This document shows, one piece after another, positions 37,720 through 48,300 of a stretch of 64,000 nucleotides of DNA (its first letter is position 1; every line of letters starts with the position of its first letter). Where the stretch lies: contig PDLQ01000004.1 of the NCBI GenBank assembly GCA_002591745.1, positions 62,001 to 126,000 on the forward strand, given 5' to 3'. The stretch is from Lewinellaceae bacterium SD302 (GTDB lineage: Bacteria > Bacteroidota > Bacteroidia > Chitinophagales > Saprospiraceae). A model generated the notes under the pieces. It was not told where the DNA came from, did not search any database, and saw only the letters and a program-made list of their open reading frames with translations. The translations under genes and the position numbers were made by a program.

Positions 37720-38303
37720 GAGAATGAGTTTGCGAATTATTGAGATGGTATGAAAATGCCGCCAACGTTCAAGTTGATTGATAAGACGACCAACATTTCA
37801 AGCAGCAGGATCACGGAGAATGATTTGGTCAGGTTTATATTTCAATTAATGTATGTCTTTAATTATAAGCTGGTTGAGGTGTTGGGTAAGTGTCGAATTA
37901 ATATTCAATAGTCTAATTGTTCTTGTTACGGGCCAGTAGTCTACCTGTTATTATGTAACAATTATGACGAATATGTAAAGCAGACTCCTACTATTAATCT
38001 TAAATGCACTTATTGAGCTGATTGTTCCCAATGGCCAGTAAATCGTTGTCGAAACCGATGACGATCTGATTAGCGGTGAAAATCATCACTGAACAGCTGA
38101 AAATGCCTGCTTATTAGGTGTTCAGTTGAGCCTGGAAGCCGGCGACTTTTTAGTGATTGAGCTGGGTACATTTATCCTTGGATAGGGATGCCGGGATTTG
38201 CGTAGAGCGGGTGCAGCAGAAAAATCCTCAACTCTCCGTAAAGCCGGCTATTGAGTTGGTTGACACTTGGCAATTGGTACTTCAAGTTCAACCTGGTAAT
38301 CCA
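37720..38303. other. 584-bp gap with no supported gene
   Basis: AT-richer than its surroundings, especially 37840-38050. Open frames here are short and reach into rarA as shadows. No dispersed repeat core, tRNA-like fold or strong hairpin was seen. Part of it must hold the promoter of the sugar dehydrogenase gene, but I cannot place it. Confidence 0.5.
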
Positions 38304-39590
38304 TCAATAGCCATATTTTTTCTTCCACCGCTTCCGCAGGAACTCCCGCATCCGTTCCTCAGACGGGTTATTATGCTGCGGTTCCCAGAATTTGGTGCCG
38401 CTGATCTCTTCGGGCAGGTACTCCTGCTCGGCGAAGTTATTGTCGCCGTGGTCGTGGCTGTATTTGTAGTTTTTGCCGTAATCGAGACTCTGCATCAGTT
38501 TGGTGGGGGCATTGCGTAGATGAAGGGGCACGGGCAGGGTGCCGGTTTCCCGGATTTTACGCTGAGCGTTCTTGATGGCCAGGTAGCTGCTATTACTCTT
38601 CGGGCTGGTGGCCAGGTAAACGGTGGCTTGGCTGAGGATGATCCGGGCCTCGGGGAAACCGAGCATCGTCGAAGCCTGGAAAGCCGTGGTTGCCAGCAAT
38701 AAAGCGTTCGGGTTAGCCAGTCCGATGTCTTCACTGGCGGCGATCAACATGCGGCGGGCAATGAATTTCAGATCTTCGCCGCCCTCAATCATGCGGCCCA
38801 GCCAGTAAACGGCCCCGTTCGGGTCACTGCCCCGGATGGACTTGATGTAGGCCGAGGCAATGTCGTAATGTTGCTCCCCGGTCTTGTCGTAACGGGTGAT
38901 GTTTTCCTGGATACGGGCGGTCACCAACTCATTGGTGATTTGCAGTGGACCGTCGCTGTCTTCGTCCGTGAAGTTGGTGACGATTTCCAGCACGTTGTAG
39001 AGCCGTCGGCCATCTCCGCCAGAGTACCTCAGCAGCGCATCGTACTCCACGACCTCAACTGCCTTTTCTTTCAGCACCTCGTCTTCGGTAAGGGCTTTGT
39101 CGATCAGTCCGGTCAGCTCCTCCTTGGCCAGTGGTTCCAGCACGTAAACCTGGCAGCGGGAGAGTAGGGCGGGGATGACCTCAAAGCTCGGGTTTTCCGT
39201 TGTTGCGCCGATCAGGGTGACGATGCCGGCCTCCACGGCCCCGAGTAAACTGTCTTGCTGAGATTTGCTGAAACGATGAATCTCATCAATGAAAAGAATC
39301 GGAGAGGGGCGGTCGAAAAACTGTGTCCGCTGGGCTTTTTGAATGGTTTCCCGCACGTCCTTTACCCCCGAGTTGATGGCCGAAAGAATGTAAAACGGAA
39401 CTTCCGAGGTATTGGCGATAATCTTGGCCAGAGTGGTCTTCCCCACACCCGGTGGTCCCCACAGAATGAAGCTGGGAATACGCCCGGCTTCCACTGCCCG
39501 CCGCAACACGGCTCCTTTCCCGATGAGGTGTTCCTGGCCGACGTATTCGTCGAGCGTCTTGGGGCGCATTCTTTCGGCTAGTGGCTGCAA
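38304..39590 (-). CDS. rarA: Replication-associated recombination protein RarA (MgsA)
   Basis: 428 residues. It is an AAA+ clamp-loader-like ATPase acting at stalled forks. Walker A is [15 protein letters not shown], Walker [19 protein letters not shown], sensor 1 [20 protein letters not shown], and the C-terminal tetramerisation part includes [22 protein letters not shown] and [15 protein letters not shown]. The start is TTG at 39590, because the family normally begins NQPLAERxRPxTLDEY; the first ATG (39569) would remove PLAER. No ATG lies in frame upstream. Confidence 0.95.
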   Translation of the reverse strand: MQPLAERMRPKTLDEYVGQEHLIGKGAVLRRAVEAGRIPSFILWGPPGVGKTTLAKIIANTSEVPFYILSAINSGVKDVRETIQKAQRTQFFDRPSPILFIDEIHRFSKSQQDSLLGAVEAGIVTLIGATTENPSFEVIPALLSRCQVYVLEPLAKEELTGLIDKALTEDEVLKEKAVEVVEYDALLRYSGGDGRRLYNVLEIVTNFTDEDSDGPLQITNELVTARIQENITRYDKTGEQHYDIASAYIKSIRGSDPNGAVYWLGRMIEGGEDLKFIARRMLIAASEDIGLANPNALLLATTAFQASTMLGFPEARIILSQATVYLATSPKSNSSYLAIKNAQRKIRETGTLPVPLHLRNAPTKLMQSLDYGKNYKYSHDHGDNNFAEQEYLPEEISGTKFWEPQHNNPSEERMREFLRKRWKKKYGY

Positions 39591-39690
39591 GGGAAATTGT
39601 GATTTATGATGTAAAATATACTCATTTGACAGTGGTGCAAGATCGGTAAAATTCTGCTCGTCTTCAGTACATTCGATGACTTTACGGCAT

Positions 39691-39700
39691 TGCTACTTTG
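39691..39700 (+). repeat. Dispersed repeat upstream of hutG
   Basis: TGCTACTTTG followed by AAGTCAAA (subtype A), between the divergent rarA and hutG genes. Confidence 0.85.
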
Positions 39701-39800
39701 AAGTCAAAAAAACTGTCTAGAACTTAACGGACTCTAAATAATTCCAATCCACTACCTTCGTACCCCAAACCAAATCAGGGCCGCGAGCCCTCAGTTGCAT

Positions 39801-40757
39801 ATGCCCGCCAGATTCCTCTCCCCCGACCCGGCTACCTGGACCGGCCGCCAGGCACCCGCCAATGACTACTGGTTCCAGAAAATACAATGTGTTGAATGGA
39901 GCGAATACCTGGAAGACGGGCCCCTGGGCATCAGCCTGATTGGTTACGCCGTGGACGAAGGCGTGCGACGCAACCAGGGCAGGGTAGGAGCGGCAGCCGG
40001 CCCGCTGGCTATCCGCACCCAGTTGGCAAAACTGGCCAATCACCTGCCCGAAGACCTCAACCTGTATGACCTGGGCGATATCAGTTGTCCCGACGGTGAC
40101 CTGGAAAAGAGCCAGCAAGCCCTGGCCGACTGCACGGCCGAAGTCTTGCGCCAACGGGATTTTCCGGTGTTGCTGGGTGGTGGCCATGATATCGCCTACG
40201 CCCACTACAAAGGCGCCCAAAAAGCATTCCCCGGCAAGCGCATCGGCTACATCAACTTCGACGCTCATTTCGACCTGCGGCCGGACACGGAAGGCCCCAA
40301 TTCCGGCACCCCCTTCTTCCAGTTGGCCCGGGAAGCACGTGAGCGTGACGAACACTTTCCCTACCTGGTTTTCGGGATTCAGCTAGCGGCTGCGACCCCG
40401 AGTCTGCTGGCTACGGTGGAGGAGTTGGATGTAGACTTCAAAGTAGCAAGGGAAATGGTCTTCAGCCGGCTGGATAGTCACCGCCGATTCCTGGATTCCT
40501 TCCTCTCCGATCTGGATGCCGTTTGTCTGACCATTGATCTGGACGGTTTTTCCTCGGCTTATGCTCCCGGAGTCAGTGCCCCTAACCCCATGGGCTTCAG
40601 TCCAGAAGGTGTATTTCCCCTCTTCGAATACCTGGCGGCCAGTGGTAAATTGATCAGTTTAGACATCGCCGAACTCAACCCTGCCTACGACCAGGATACA
40701 GTGACGGCCAAACTGGCGGCACGTTGTGTGGCGGCGGTAGTAAATGGGTTGGGCTAA
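39801..40757 (+). CDS. hutG: Formimidoylglutamase HutG (arginase superfamily)
   Basis: 318 residues from ATG 39801. It is a metal-dependent ureohydrolase. The Mn ligands are in LLGGGHDIAYAHYKG, YINFDAHFDLRP and CLTIDLDGFSSAYAPGVSAPNP. The N-terminal WSEYLEDGPLGISLIGYAVDEGVRRNQGRVGAAAGP fits formimidoylglutamases of Bacteroidota better than arginase or agmatinase. It would hydrolyse N-formimino-L-glutamate to glutamate and formamide at the end of histidine breakdown. Other hut genes are not near, so the role comes from family features only. A repeat core (40439) lies in frame as DFKVAR. Confidence 0.82.
   Translation: MPARFLSPDPATWTGRQAPANDYWFQKIQCVEWSEYLEDGPLGISLIGYAVDEGVRRNQGRVGAAAGPLAIRTQLAKLANHLPEDLNLYDLGDISCPDGDLEKSQQALADCTAEVLRQRDFPVLLGGGHDIAYAHYKGAQKAFPGKRIGYINFDAHFDLRPDTEGPNSGTPFFQLAREARERDEHFPYLVFGIQLAAATPSLLATVEELDVDFKVAREMVFSRLDSHRRFLDSFLSDLDAVCLTIDLDGFSSAYAPGVSAPNPMGFSPEGVFPLFEYLAASGKLISLDIAELNPAYDQDTVTAKLAARCVAAVVNGLG
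40439..40448 (+). repeat. Dispersed repeat core within hutG
   Basis: CAAAGTAGCA preceded by GACTT (subtype A), reading DFKVAR in frame. Confidence 0.8.
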
Positions 40758-40779
40758 TCACTTCAAGGTTGTACCTTTG
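40749..40779 (+). promoter_or_regulatory. Promoter of the NifU-like gene
   Basis: TTG (40749-40751) and TACCTTTG (40772-40779) are 20 bp apart, the same layout as the SRP RNA promoter, and 24 bp before the ATG. The -33 box overlaps the end of hutG. Confidence 0.75.
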
Positions 40780-40803
40780 TAGCACCTAATTTAGTAAACG
40801 CTT

Positions 40804-41052
40804 ATGTCAACCACTGAAAAAAACGAACTGTTGGAAAGAGTCGACCGCGCCCTCGACGACGTTCGCCCTCACTTGGCCGTGGATAACGGTAACGTGGAAG
40901 TCGTTGACGTAACCGAAGACCTTACCGTCAAAGTCAAATGGCTGGGCTCCTGCGTGGGCTGCAGCATGAGTGAAATGACGATGAAGGCTGGCCTGGAGCA
41001 AGCGATCAAAAGCCGGTTGCCACAGATCCAAAAAGTGGTGGCGGTCAATTAA
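40804..41052 (+). CDS. NifU C-terminal-domain protein (iron-sulfur carrier)
   Basis: 82 residues, all one Nfu domain: DDVRPHLAVDNGNVEVVDV, then the CxxC motif GSCVGCSMSEMTMK that binds a shared [4Fe-4S] cluster between two subunits, then GLEQAIKSRLPQIQKVVAVN. Such short Nfu proteins deliver clusters to apo-enzymes. It has its own promoter and is followed by nnr on the opposite strand. Confidence 0.92.
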   Translation: MSTTEKNELLERVDRALDDVRPHLAVDNGNVEVVDVTEDLTVKVKWLGSCVGCSMSEMTMKAGLEQAIKSRLPQIQKVVAVN

Positions 41053-41065
41053 GTCTCTTCCGGTA

Positions 41066-42574
41066 TTAATTTTCTCCCTGCGCCCGTAGAGCCCTGAATG
41101 CTTTGCCCAGGTGATCGATCACGTCGGTTGCCAGTAGGCTTTCCTGTTCCAGTTCGGTGGCCGCTAAATCTCCCGCGCTTCCGTGCAGGTAAACGCCCAG
41201 CTTGGCGGCGTCGACCGAGGGGTAACCCTGGGCCATCAGACCCGTGATGATTCCCGTCAGTACATCTCCGGTTCCTCCCGTACCCATTCCCGGGTTTCCA
41301 TTGGTATTGAAGGTGACCCGACCGTCGGGTGTGCCGATAGCGGTATTGCCACCCTTTAAAACGATGACCAGATTCAGGGCCTGACATTTTTCGCGCAGCA
41401 ATTCCCAACGGGCAAAGTCATTATCCGTTTCCCCGAAGAGCCGGGCAAACTCCTTCGGGTGAGGAGTCAGGATACTCCCCCCGGGAAGTTGTTCCAGCAA
41501 ATTCTGCCGCACAGACAGGATGTTCAACGCATCGGCGTCAAGCACTAAAGGCTGATCGGTATGCCGAATGAATTTCTCCAAAGCGGCAGCCGTTAATTCG
41601 TTTGTGCCCATTCCCGGGCCAATTCCGATTGCATTATACCGTTGACTACCAGGAATCTCAGTAACCACGAACCGGTGGCGGTCTATCTGACACATTGCCT
41701 CGGGCAGTGCGATCTGTGCAATCTCGTAGCCGCAGCGTGGCAGATGAGCCGTAACCAGACCTGCCCCGGCCCTTAAAGCGGCGCTGGCGCAAAGGGTGGC
41801 CGCACCAATTTTTCCCTGACTACCGGCGGCGATCAATGCGTGACCAAATGTGCCTTTGTGGTCAAAAAAGCTTCGGTCCTTCAAAGTAGCCCGCAAGTTA
41901 TCAACGTCTTGGGTGAAGAAGGTGGCATCAATGGCTTCTAACGCCTCCGCAGCCAATTGGATGTCTACTGACTCGATCTTTCCGTAGGCTTTAGCGTTGT
42001 CGACCGCGAATTCGGCTAATTTGGGAGTACCCAGGGAATACGTCAGGTTGGCCTGTACGTGAGTACCGTCGGTAAACCGGTCGGCAAAAACTCCGCTGGG
42101 CAGGTCGATACTGATTACGGTACCGGTAGTTGCATTAATTTGCCGGATGACCCCGGCCCAGACTCCGGTCACTGGCCGACTGAGGCCGCTGCCGAATAAA
42201 GCATCGATAACGACCAGTTTTGGATCGTTCAGGTCACGAACATCATCAGCAGACTCAACCGTAATGATCTCGATGCCGGGAATTTCCTTGGCCAGCTGGT
42301 AGTTTAGTGCATTGTCTGAGCTGCGTTCACCGATTTGGCAATCATATACAATTACCCGGTGTTGGGAAGACAATAGTCTGGCTAATACCCAACCATCTCC
42401 ACCATTATTGCCACTGCCACAAAAAACTGCATATTCACTGCCGTAGAAATCTTCCACAAAACGATAGTAGGTTTCGTGGGCAGCCCTTTCCATCAGTTGA
42501 GCCGAACTGATGTTTTGCGCTTCAATAGTCGCCTGGTCCAGGGCGGGAAGATGCTTGGCAGAAACTATTTTCAT
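41066..42574 (-). CDS. nnr: Bifunctional NAD(P)HX epimerase/dehydratase
   Basis: 502 residues join two repair enzymes. The N-terminal epimerase half (about 1-215, YjeF_N/AIBP) has CGSGNNGGDGWVLARLL and VVIDALFGSGLSRPVTG. The C-terminal ADP/ATP-dependent dehydratase half (about 225-502, YjeF_C) shows GHALIAAGSQGKIGAATL, PLVLDADALNIL, GGSILTPHPKEFARL and GNPGMGTGGTGDVLTGII. Together they restore damaged hydrated NAD(P)H. The dehydratase would use ADP or ATP as in the family. It sits 3 bp after the MCE gene, and a one-mismatch repeat core is at 41882. Confidence 0.94.
   Translation of the reverse strand: MKIVSAKHLPALDQATIEAQNISSAQLMERAAHETYYRFVEDFYGSEYAVFCGSGNNGGDGWVLARLLSSQHRVIVYDCQIGERSSDNALNYQLAKEIPGIEIITVESADDVRDLNDPKLVVIDALFGSGLSRPVTGVWAGVIRQINATTGTVISIDLPSGVFADRFTDGTHVQANLTYSLGTPKLAEFAVDNAKAYGKIESVDIQLAAEALEAIDATFFTQDVDNLRATLKDRSFFDHKGTFGHALIAAGSQGKIGAATLCASAALRAGAGLVTAHLPRCGYEIAQIALPEAMCQIDRHRFVVTEIPGSQRYNAIGIGPGMGTNELTAAALEKFIRHTDQPLVLDADALNILSVRQNLLEQLPGGSILTPHPKEFARLFGETDNDFARWELLREKCQALNLVIVLKGGNTAIGTPDGRVTFNTNGNPGMGTGGTGDVLTGIITGLMAQGYPSVDAAKLGVYLHGSAGDLAATELEQESLLATDVIDHLGKAFRALRAQGEN
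41882..41891 (+). repeat. One-mismatch repeat core in nnr
   Basis: CAAAGTAGCC preceded by CCTT; the reverse strand reads GCTACTTTGAAGGAC (subtype A-like), encoding ATLKD. Confidence 0.5.
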
Positions 42575-42577
42575 CGA

Positions 42578-43639
42578 CTACTTATCATCGATCACCGATA
42601 CCTCGTCCGCCCGGTTCTCTTCGTCTTTACGGTCGAATTTCAGTACGCGGCGGCGGCTCTTAAACGGAATATAGCGGTAAGGGCGTTCCTGTAAATCGGT
42701 CACCAGGGTATCGATGGATCGACTGGCGTTGTCTAGTCGTAAATAGATTTCTTCATCATTGAGCAGTTTTCCGATGGTCCCTTTTCCGTCATTCAGATTG
42801 GCGACGATGCCATTGAACCCTCCCACGGCACCGTCGGCTTGTTCAAGGGTGTTGCTGAGGCTTTTCAATGCGGCGTTGACCTGGTCGAGCGTTTGTTGAA
42901 CCTCAATTTCCGAAAGTGTACCGGTAAATTGCTCGGTATTGTCAATGATGCCCCCCAAAGCTTCCTGCCTTTCGGCCAGACCATTGGTAAGTTCGGACAG
43001 ATTACGCATGGTGGAGGTGATGAAACGGTTGTTGGTGGCCATCAGGTTTTGCAACTGGGCGGTGGTAGCGGCCAGGTTTTTCATGGTAGTCGCCAAGTCC
43101 TGACTGGAGCGGGCGATGGGGTGATCAGAATCTTCACCAAAGAACTTGTCGTTCAGGTTGCCGGCTACGCTGTCCAGTGAACGTGTGAGGTCTTCGGTAG
43201 GGTTTTCCGGGTCGGTGCCGAGAAAAGAACTCAGCATGCCGCGCTCCCGTCCTTCGATTTGTGATCCGCTCTTCAGGCAATCACTGCCGTCGGCCAGACA
43301 AGGCTTATCGTAAACAACGTCGATCTTCATGCCTCCCAGCAGCCCGTCACTGGCGATGTAAGCGATGGAATTTGGGGGAATATTGTAGCCTTCATTCACC
43401 TCCATGATCACCTTAACCAATCTGGTTTGCTGATCGAGTTCGATAGAAGAAACGGAGCCGATGTTCACACCACTGATTCTCAGCGGAGAACCAACGCTCA
43501 GTCCATCAACCGCACCGTAAAGCGCGTAATAAGTATTAGCACCGCTCAGAAGGTTTTTGCCCTGAATGAATTTGTAGCCCCAAAAGGATAGAGCTACGGC
43601 GACGATGACGAGAATGCCTACTTTAACTTCGTTACGCAT
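42578..43639 (-). CDS. MCE-domain (MlaD-like) lipid-transport protein
   Basis: 353 residues: one N-terminal membrane anchor (VGILVIVAVALSFWGYKFIQG), then an MCE domain (about 35-110; TYYALYGAVDGLSVGSPLRISGVNIGSVSSIEL), then a long helical/coiled-coil part with SDLTNGL-like heptads and a basic tail (KSRRRVLKFDRKDE). MlaD proteins form hexamers on the periplasmic side of an ABC transporter that moves phospholipids between membranes. The permease and ATPase are not in this window. It lies between the amidase and nnr on the same strand. Confidence 0.88.
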   Translation of the reverse strand: MRNEVKVGILVIVAVALSFWGYKFIQGKNLLSGANTYYALYGAVDGLSVGSPLRISGVNIGSVSSIELDQQTRLVKVIMEVNEGYNIPPNSIAYIASDGLLGGMKIDVVYDKPCLADGSDCLKSGSQIEGRERGMLSSFLGTDPENPTEDLTRSLDSVAGNLNDKFFGEDSDHPIARSSQDLATTMKNLAATTAQLQNLMATNNRFITSTMRNLSELTNGLAERQEALGGIIDNTEQFTGTLSEIEVQQTLDQVNAALKSLSNTLEQADGAVGGFNGIVANLNDGKGTIGKLLNDEEIYLRLDNASRSIDTLVTDLQERPYRYIPFKSRRRVLKFDRKDEENRADEVSVIDDK

Positions 43640-43744
43640 ATTTGCTGGTTGGTTGAGTCGAGAGCACCGGTAAATAAAAAATTGGCTAGACCAGTATGTA
43701 CCTCCAAACAGGCCGAGTAGCCAGTTGGTTTGCCCGAACCTACT

Positions 43745-45328
43745 TTAATTCCCGAGCAGGCGACTCACTTCGGCGGCGGGCAAGCGTTTGCCGTCCCGGT
43801 AGATCACGATGAAAGCCCCGGCGAAACCTTCGGTCACCAGCTGATCTCGGGTCCGTTTGGCATCCTGGGCGTCGGCAATGCCCCGGGCCTGGTATTTTAT
43901 AAAATCGCCTTCCTTAATGACGGCCAGCGGACGGGTCATACGTTGCCAGTGAGGTTCGGTCATGGCCAGTTCGCGTTGTACGGCGGCCAGTTGTACGGCG
44001 TAGATATACTCACTCTGTGGCGACGAGTAGGTGGCCGGGCTGTTGCTGGAGGGTGGTGTTGCGGTATTGGAAGCGTATCCGGTTGCAGGGCTCAGGCTGG
44101 CGGGAGCGGAATAAGTCGTGTTTCCGGCTTTCCCCGGTTGAACTTCCTTGCTTAAAACAGCTGGTTGCGCCACTGACTTGCGTTGGGTGGTCACAACCGG
44201 ACTTACGGGGCGAGGATTGGGCAGATTGACCTCAATTGGTTCCGATTTGCCCTTAATACTGAACGTCTCGGGGCGAACGACCGCCGGGGTATTTGTACTC
44301 ATCACTTTCCCTTTATCAGATTGCTGCCGCCGTTGCTGGCGTTTTTGCGCACGGCGGCTCACCGGCACTACCGGTACGGCAACGGCCTTTGGCACTTCCC
44401 GCTGCTGTACCGCACTTTGGCTGCTTACGGGGCCCAGTGCGCCGGAAGGAGTGGTCAAAGCAATTTTATCTGCGGCGTCCGTAAGCTGGCGGTAGGCCCG
44501 GAAGGCTTCGAAGATCGCGCCCGCCAATCTTTCCTGACCCTGCTCACTAAGTAGATATTTCTCTTCTTTCGGGTTGCTCATAAAGCCGGTTTCCACCAAA
44601 ACGCTCGGCATTGCCGTGGCCTTTAAAACAACGAAACCCGCCTGTTTAACGCCCCGGCTTTTCCGTCCGGCGTATTCGGCAAATTGCTGTTCCACCAGTT
44701 CTGCGAAGAGGATGCTCTGTTCCAGAAAGGCGTTCTGGTACATGGACATCAGGATGTGGCCTTCGTCGCTGGAGGGGTCGTAGTCGTAATTGTTTTCGTA
44801 GTCGGCTTCCAGTAGAATGGAGGCATTCTCCCGCTTGGCCACATCCAGGTTGTACTCGGCCACGTGCTGGCCCATGACGAAAGTTTCCGTACCCGCCGTC
44901 GCCTTGGAACCCGGCATGATGTTGGCGTGGATACTGATAAAAAGGTCCGCTTTATGACGATTGGCGATGGCGGCCCGCTCGAAAAGTGGAATGAAAGTAT
45001 CGTCGGAGCGCGTCATGATCACTTTGATCTCCGGGTAAGTTGTCTCGATCTTTTGGCGCAGCAGATCGGCCACGGCCAGGGCAATGTGTTTTTCTCTACT
45101 ATTCGCGCCCATACCGCCGGGATCCTTTCCGCCGTGACCTGCGTCGATAACCACGGTCTGAAGCCGGTAGTTCGCCCCGCTTGTCGTAGCTTTGCAGCCC
45201 ACCGGAATTAAGGAATTGTTAAAGAGTCTTAATGAAGTGGACGCGGCCATCGGGCCCACCGTTACGAATAGGACGCCGAGCAGGCCGACCAAGCCCCTGA
45301 TAAATTTTGTTTGCAAATCGGATGACAT
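43745..45328 (-). CDS. N-acetylmuramoyl-L-alanine amidase with C-terminal SPOR-like domain
   Basis: 527 residues; signal/anchor near FIRGLVGLLGVLFVTVGPMAAS. The Amidase_3 zinc domain (about 50-270) shows VVIDAGHGGKDPGG (His), SREKHIALAVA (Glu), ISIHANIMPGSKATAGTETF (His) and LVETGFMSNPKEEKYL (catalytic Glu). A Pro/Ser/Thr linker follows, then about 80 residues resembling a SPOR-type domain (YAVQLAAVQRELAMTEPHWQ). It would cut the amide between MurNAc and the stem peptide during division. The start overlaps the divergent lptD start by 7 bp. Confidence 0.9.
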   Translation of the reverse strand: MSSDLQTKFIRGLVGLLGVLFVTVGPMAASTSLRLFNNSLIPVGCKATTSGANYRLQTVVIDAGHGGKDPGGMGANSREKHIALAVADLLRQKIETTYPEIKVIMTRSDDTFIPLFERAAIANRHKADLFISIHANIMPGSKATAGTETFVMGQHVAEYNLDVAKRENASILLEADYENNYDYDPSSDEGHILMSMYQNAFLEQSILFAELVEQQFAEYAGRKSRGVKQAGFVVLKATAMPSVLVETGFMSNPKEEKYLLSEQGQERLAGAIFEAFRAYRQLTDAADKIALTTPSGALGPVSSQSAVQQREVPKAVAVPVVPVSRRAQKRQQRRQQSDKGKVMSTNTPAVVRPETFSIKGKSEPIEVNLPNPRPVSPVVTTQRKSVAQPAVLSKEVQPGKAGNTTYSAPASLSPATGYASNTATPPSSNSPATYSSPQSEYIYAVQLAAVQRELAMTEPHWQRMTRPLAVIKEGDFIKYQARGIADAQDAKRTRDQLVTEGFAGAFIVIYRDGKRLPAAEVSRLLGN

Positions 45329-48300
45329 ACGGGATAAGTGTTCTGAACCTGGCCTTCCGCCGGGTTTCGCTACAAATATACGTGCTCTGCCTCATTATGG
45401 CGATGGGGTGGGGTAGCGCATCTGTAATTGCTGCTGCTCCGGCGGTAGATTCCACATTATGGCTTCAAAGTAGCAAGCTTGGTAATTTCGATGATGACAT
45501 TGCCCCTCTGCTAGCAACAACGATATGCCAGTGGGCCCAACCTTCTGTTATTGGACCAAAAACCAATTTGATTCCGGGCATTGAAAAGAACACTGCTACT
45601 TTGTCAGTCGAAAAAAAGGCTGGAAGTGAGAAAACAGACGCTTGGCAAGAAACTCAAACTGCTGATGCGGACACCGGACTAGAAAATTCCCGTTCCGAGT
45701 ATCACCTGGACCGATCTCACGAGTACCTCGTCCCAGGGTTTCGCGACCAAACCGTTGGGCCATCGTCAGGCCTACTGACCACCGACACCATTCCCCCGGA
45801 TTCCCTCGATGAGTATCTGATGCGCAACGACCTTCCCGTCTATCCCATCAACCCCACTGATACCGTTCCAAATCCTTCCGATACTTCATTAATTAATTTC
45901 GGGGTCACCATTGAGCCGGACTCCCTGACGCCGCGTTTTACGGGCAATACCAATGATTTTCGCCTCAGTAAAGACAGCCTGGATGCCCCGGTGGAATATT
46001 CCGCCCGCGATAGCCAGCACATTGATTTTATAAATGAAGAGATTCACTTATTCGGCGATGCCAAGGTAACTTATCAGCAGGTGCAGTTGTCTGCCGATCA
46101 CATCATTTTGAACTGGGGAAGTAATATCGTAGTAGCTGAACCCCTGCGCGACAGCCTGGGTCAGCGGACGGGACTGCCCAGCTTCAGCGACGGCGGCCAG
46201 GAATTCACGGCTAAAAAGCTAAAGTATAATTTCCGGACCTCTAAAGGCATCATCACCGATGCGGTGACCAGCCAGGACGATATCATAATTCGTGGCGGAA
46301 CGACCAAGTTTCTGAGTGGTGCGATACAAGTCGACGATACGACCCGGGCCGATGTGATTTACACCGCCGGAGGTATTTTTACGACCTGTACCGACGAACA
46401 CCCTCACTTCGGTTTTCGGACGACGAAAGCCAAAATAGTTCCCAATCAGGTAGCCGTGATCGGGCCAACCAATCTTGAAATCATGGGCGTGCCTACACCG
46501 CTCTGGCTGCCCTTTGGTTTTTTTCCTTTGAAAAGTGGACGCAGCACCGGATTGATCTTTCCCAATGACTACGAATACAGCCCGGTCTGGGGCTACGGAC
46601 TGCGTGACTTCGGCTGGTTCTTCCCACTGGGTGAGCACGTTAACCTTTCTGTGCTTGGCACCTATTACCTTAAGGGGACCTGGGGCGTTGGAGCCACCGG
46701 GAGCTATCGGAAACGTTATGGCTACAGCGGAAATTTCACCCTGCGCTTTGATAATCAGCGGGCAGAGGCCAATGATGGGTTCGTTGATTTTCAGAATAGC
46801 ATGCAGATTCGCTGGAGTCATCGACAGGACCCCGCCGCCCACCCCACGGCCAACTTCGGGGGCAGTATTAACTTCCAAACCAATCAGGCCCAAAGTCGGG
46901 TATATAACTCTGCGGCAGCCGTACGGCAGAATACGACCAACTCTAACGTGAATTTCACAAAGAGTTGGGACGGTCAGCCCTTTAACCTCACCGCCAGTCT
47001 CAGCCATAGCCAGAGTAACCGGACGCGGGAGATCACAGTGAACTTTCCCCAGGTCCGCTTTCAGACCCAGACGATCTACCCCTTCCGCCGCAAGGCTGAG
47101 AATCGGGTTGGTAAGGAACGCTGGTACGAGCAGGTCAACTTCCGTTACACAAACGAGTTGAAGGGGACTTTTGTCGGGTCGGATACAACTTTCTTTACCC
47201 AAGAGACTTTGGATGATGCTCGTTACGGTTTCCGCCAGAATGCCAGTACCGGACTCAATTTTAAGGTGCTTAAATACTTTAATCTCTCGCCCTCCGTGAG
47301 TTACGAGGAAACTTACTACACCCGCCGCAGTGATTTTGTATTTGACGGCACGACCGGAGTAGAAACGGACTCTACTTTCGACGAATTCGGTAACCTGATG
47401 ATCGATACCACCGATTTCGGTACCATTCGTGAATCTCTACAAACCGGACTTTACGGTATTCGGGAGTTCTCAGCCGGCATCTCCTTGAACACCCAGTTCT
47501 TTGGCACGATTAAGTTCCGAAAGGGCAAATTGCGGGGGCTACGCCATATTGTAAAGCCCCGGATCACTTTCGGCTACCAGCCGGATTATCTAAATAATGA
47601 TCGCTATAACATCATTTTGGCCGATACGCTGCTGCCAGAGTTGAACCGCACTTACGATCGTTTCGATGATGGCATCTTCGGCGGCGCGCCCAGCGGTGAA
47701 AGACAAGTGGGTATTTCCTACTCCATCGATAACCTCTTCGAAGCTAAAATCTGGAACAAGCGAGACAGTACTACGGAAAACGTAAAGCTATTTCAAAATA
47801 TCGGCATTAGTGGTTCTTATAACTTTCAGGCGGATTCTCTGAAATGGTCGATGATCCGGATCTCTGGCGGCACTAAATTTTTCAAAGATCTCACCAGCGT
47901 TAGCCTCCAGGCCGAACTGGATCCCTACGAACGTATATACGACGGTAGTAGCGTTACCGGCCGACGAGTAGACATTACAACGCTTTCGTCTAGCCAGACG
48001 CCTTTTAAACTGACGCAGTTCAACGGCACGATCTCCACTAATATTACGGTTGCCAAGATCCGCCAACTCTTTCAAGGGGAGGAAGAGGAAGTGATCACCG
48101 ATGTACGGGAAGAAAGGCGTAGACAACGGGAAGAAGAGAATACGTTATTCGAAGAGACGGATTTATTGTCTCTGTTTGAAAACTTCTCCATTCGCCACAA
48201 CTTTAATTTTCGAACCCGACGGCTGGTCGATCAGAGCGGTACCGGTGCCCGGGATACCCTGCGCTTCGAAACCCAGGCCCACAGTGTGGAACTTAGGGGG

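Noticed and set aside
38157-38519. Open frame of 120 codons in the gap before rarA
   Set aside because: Its second half overlaps rarA antisense, and the first half has no start context or recognisable sequence.
46219-47202. Open frame of 327 codons antisense to lptD
   Set aside because: LptD domains are unmistakable on the other strand; this frame shows no recognisable motif.
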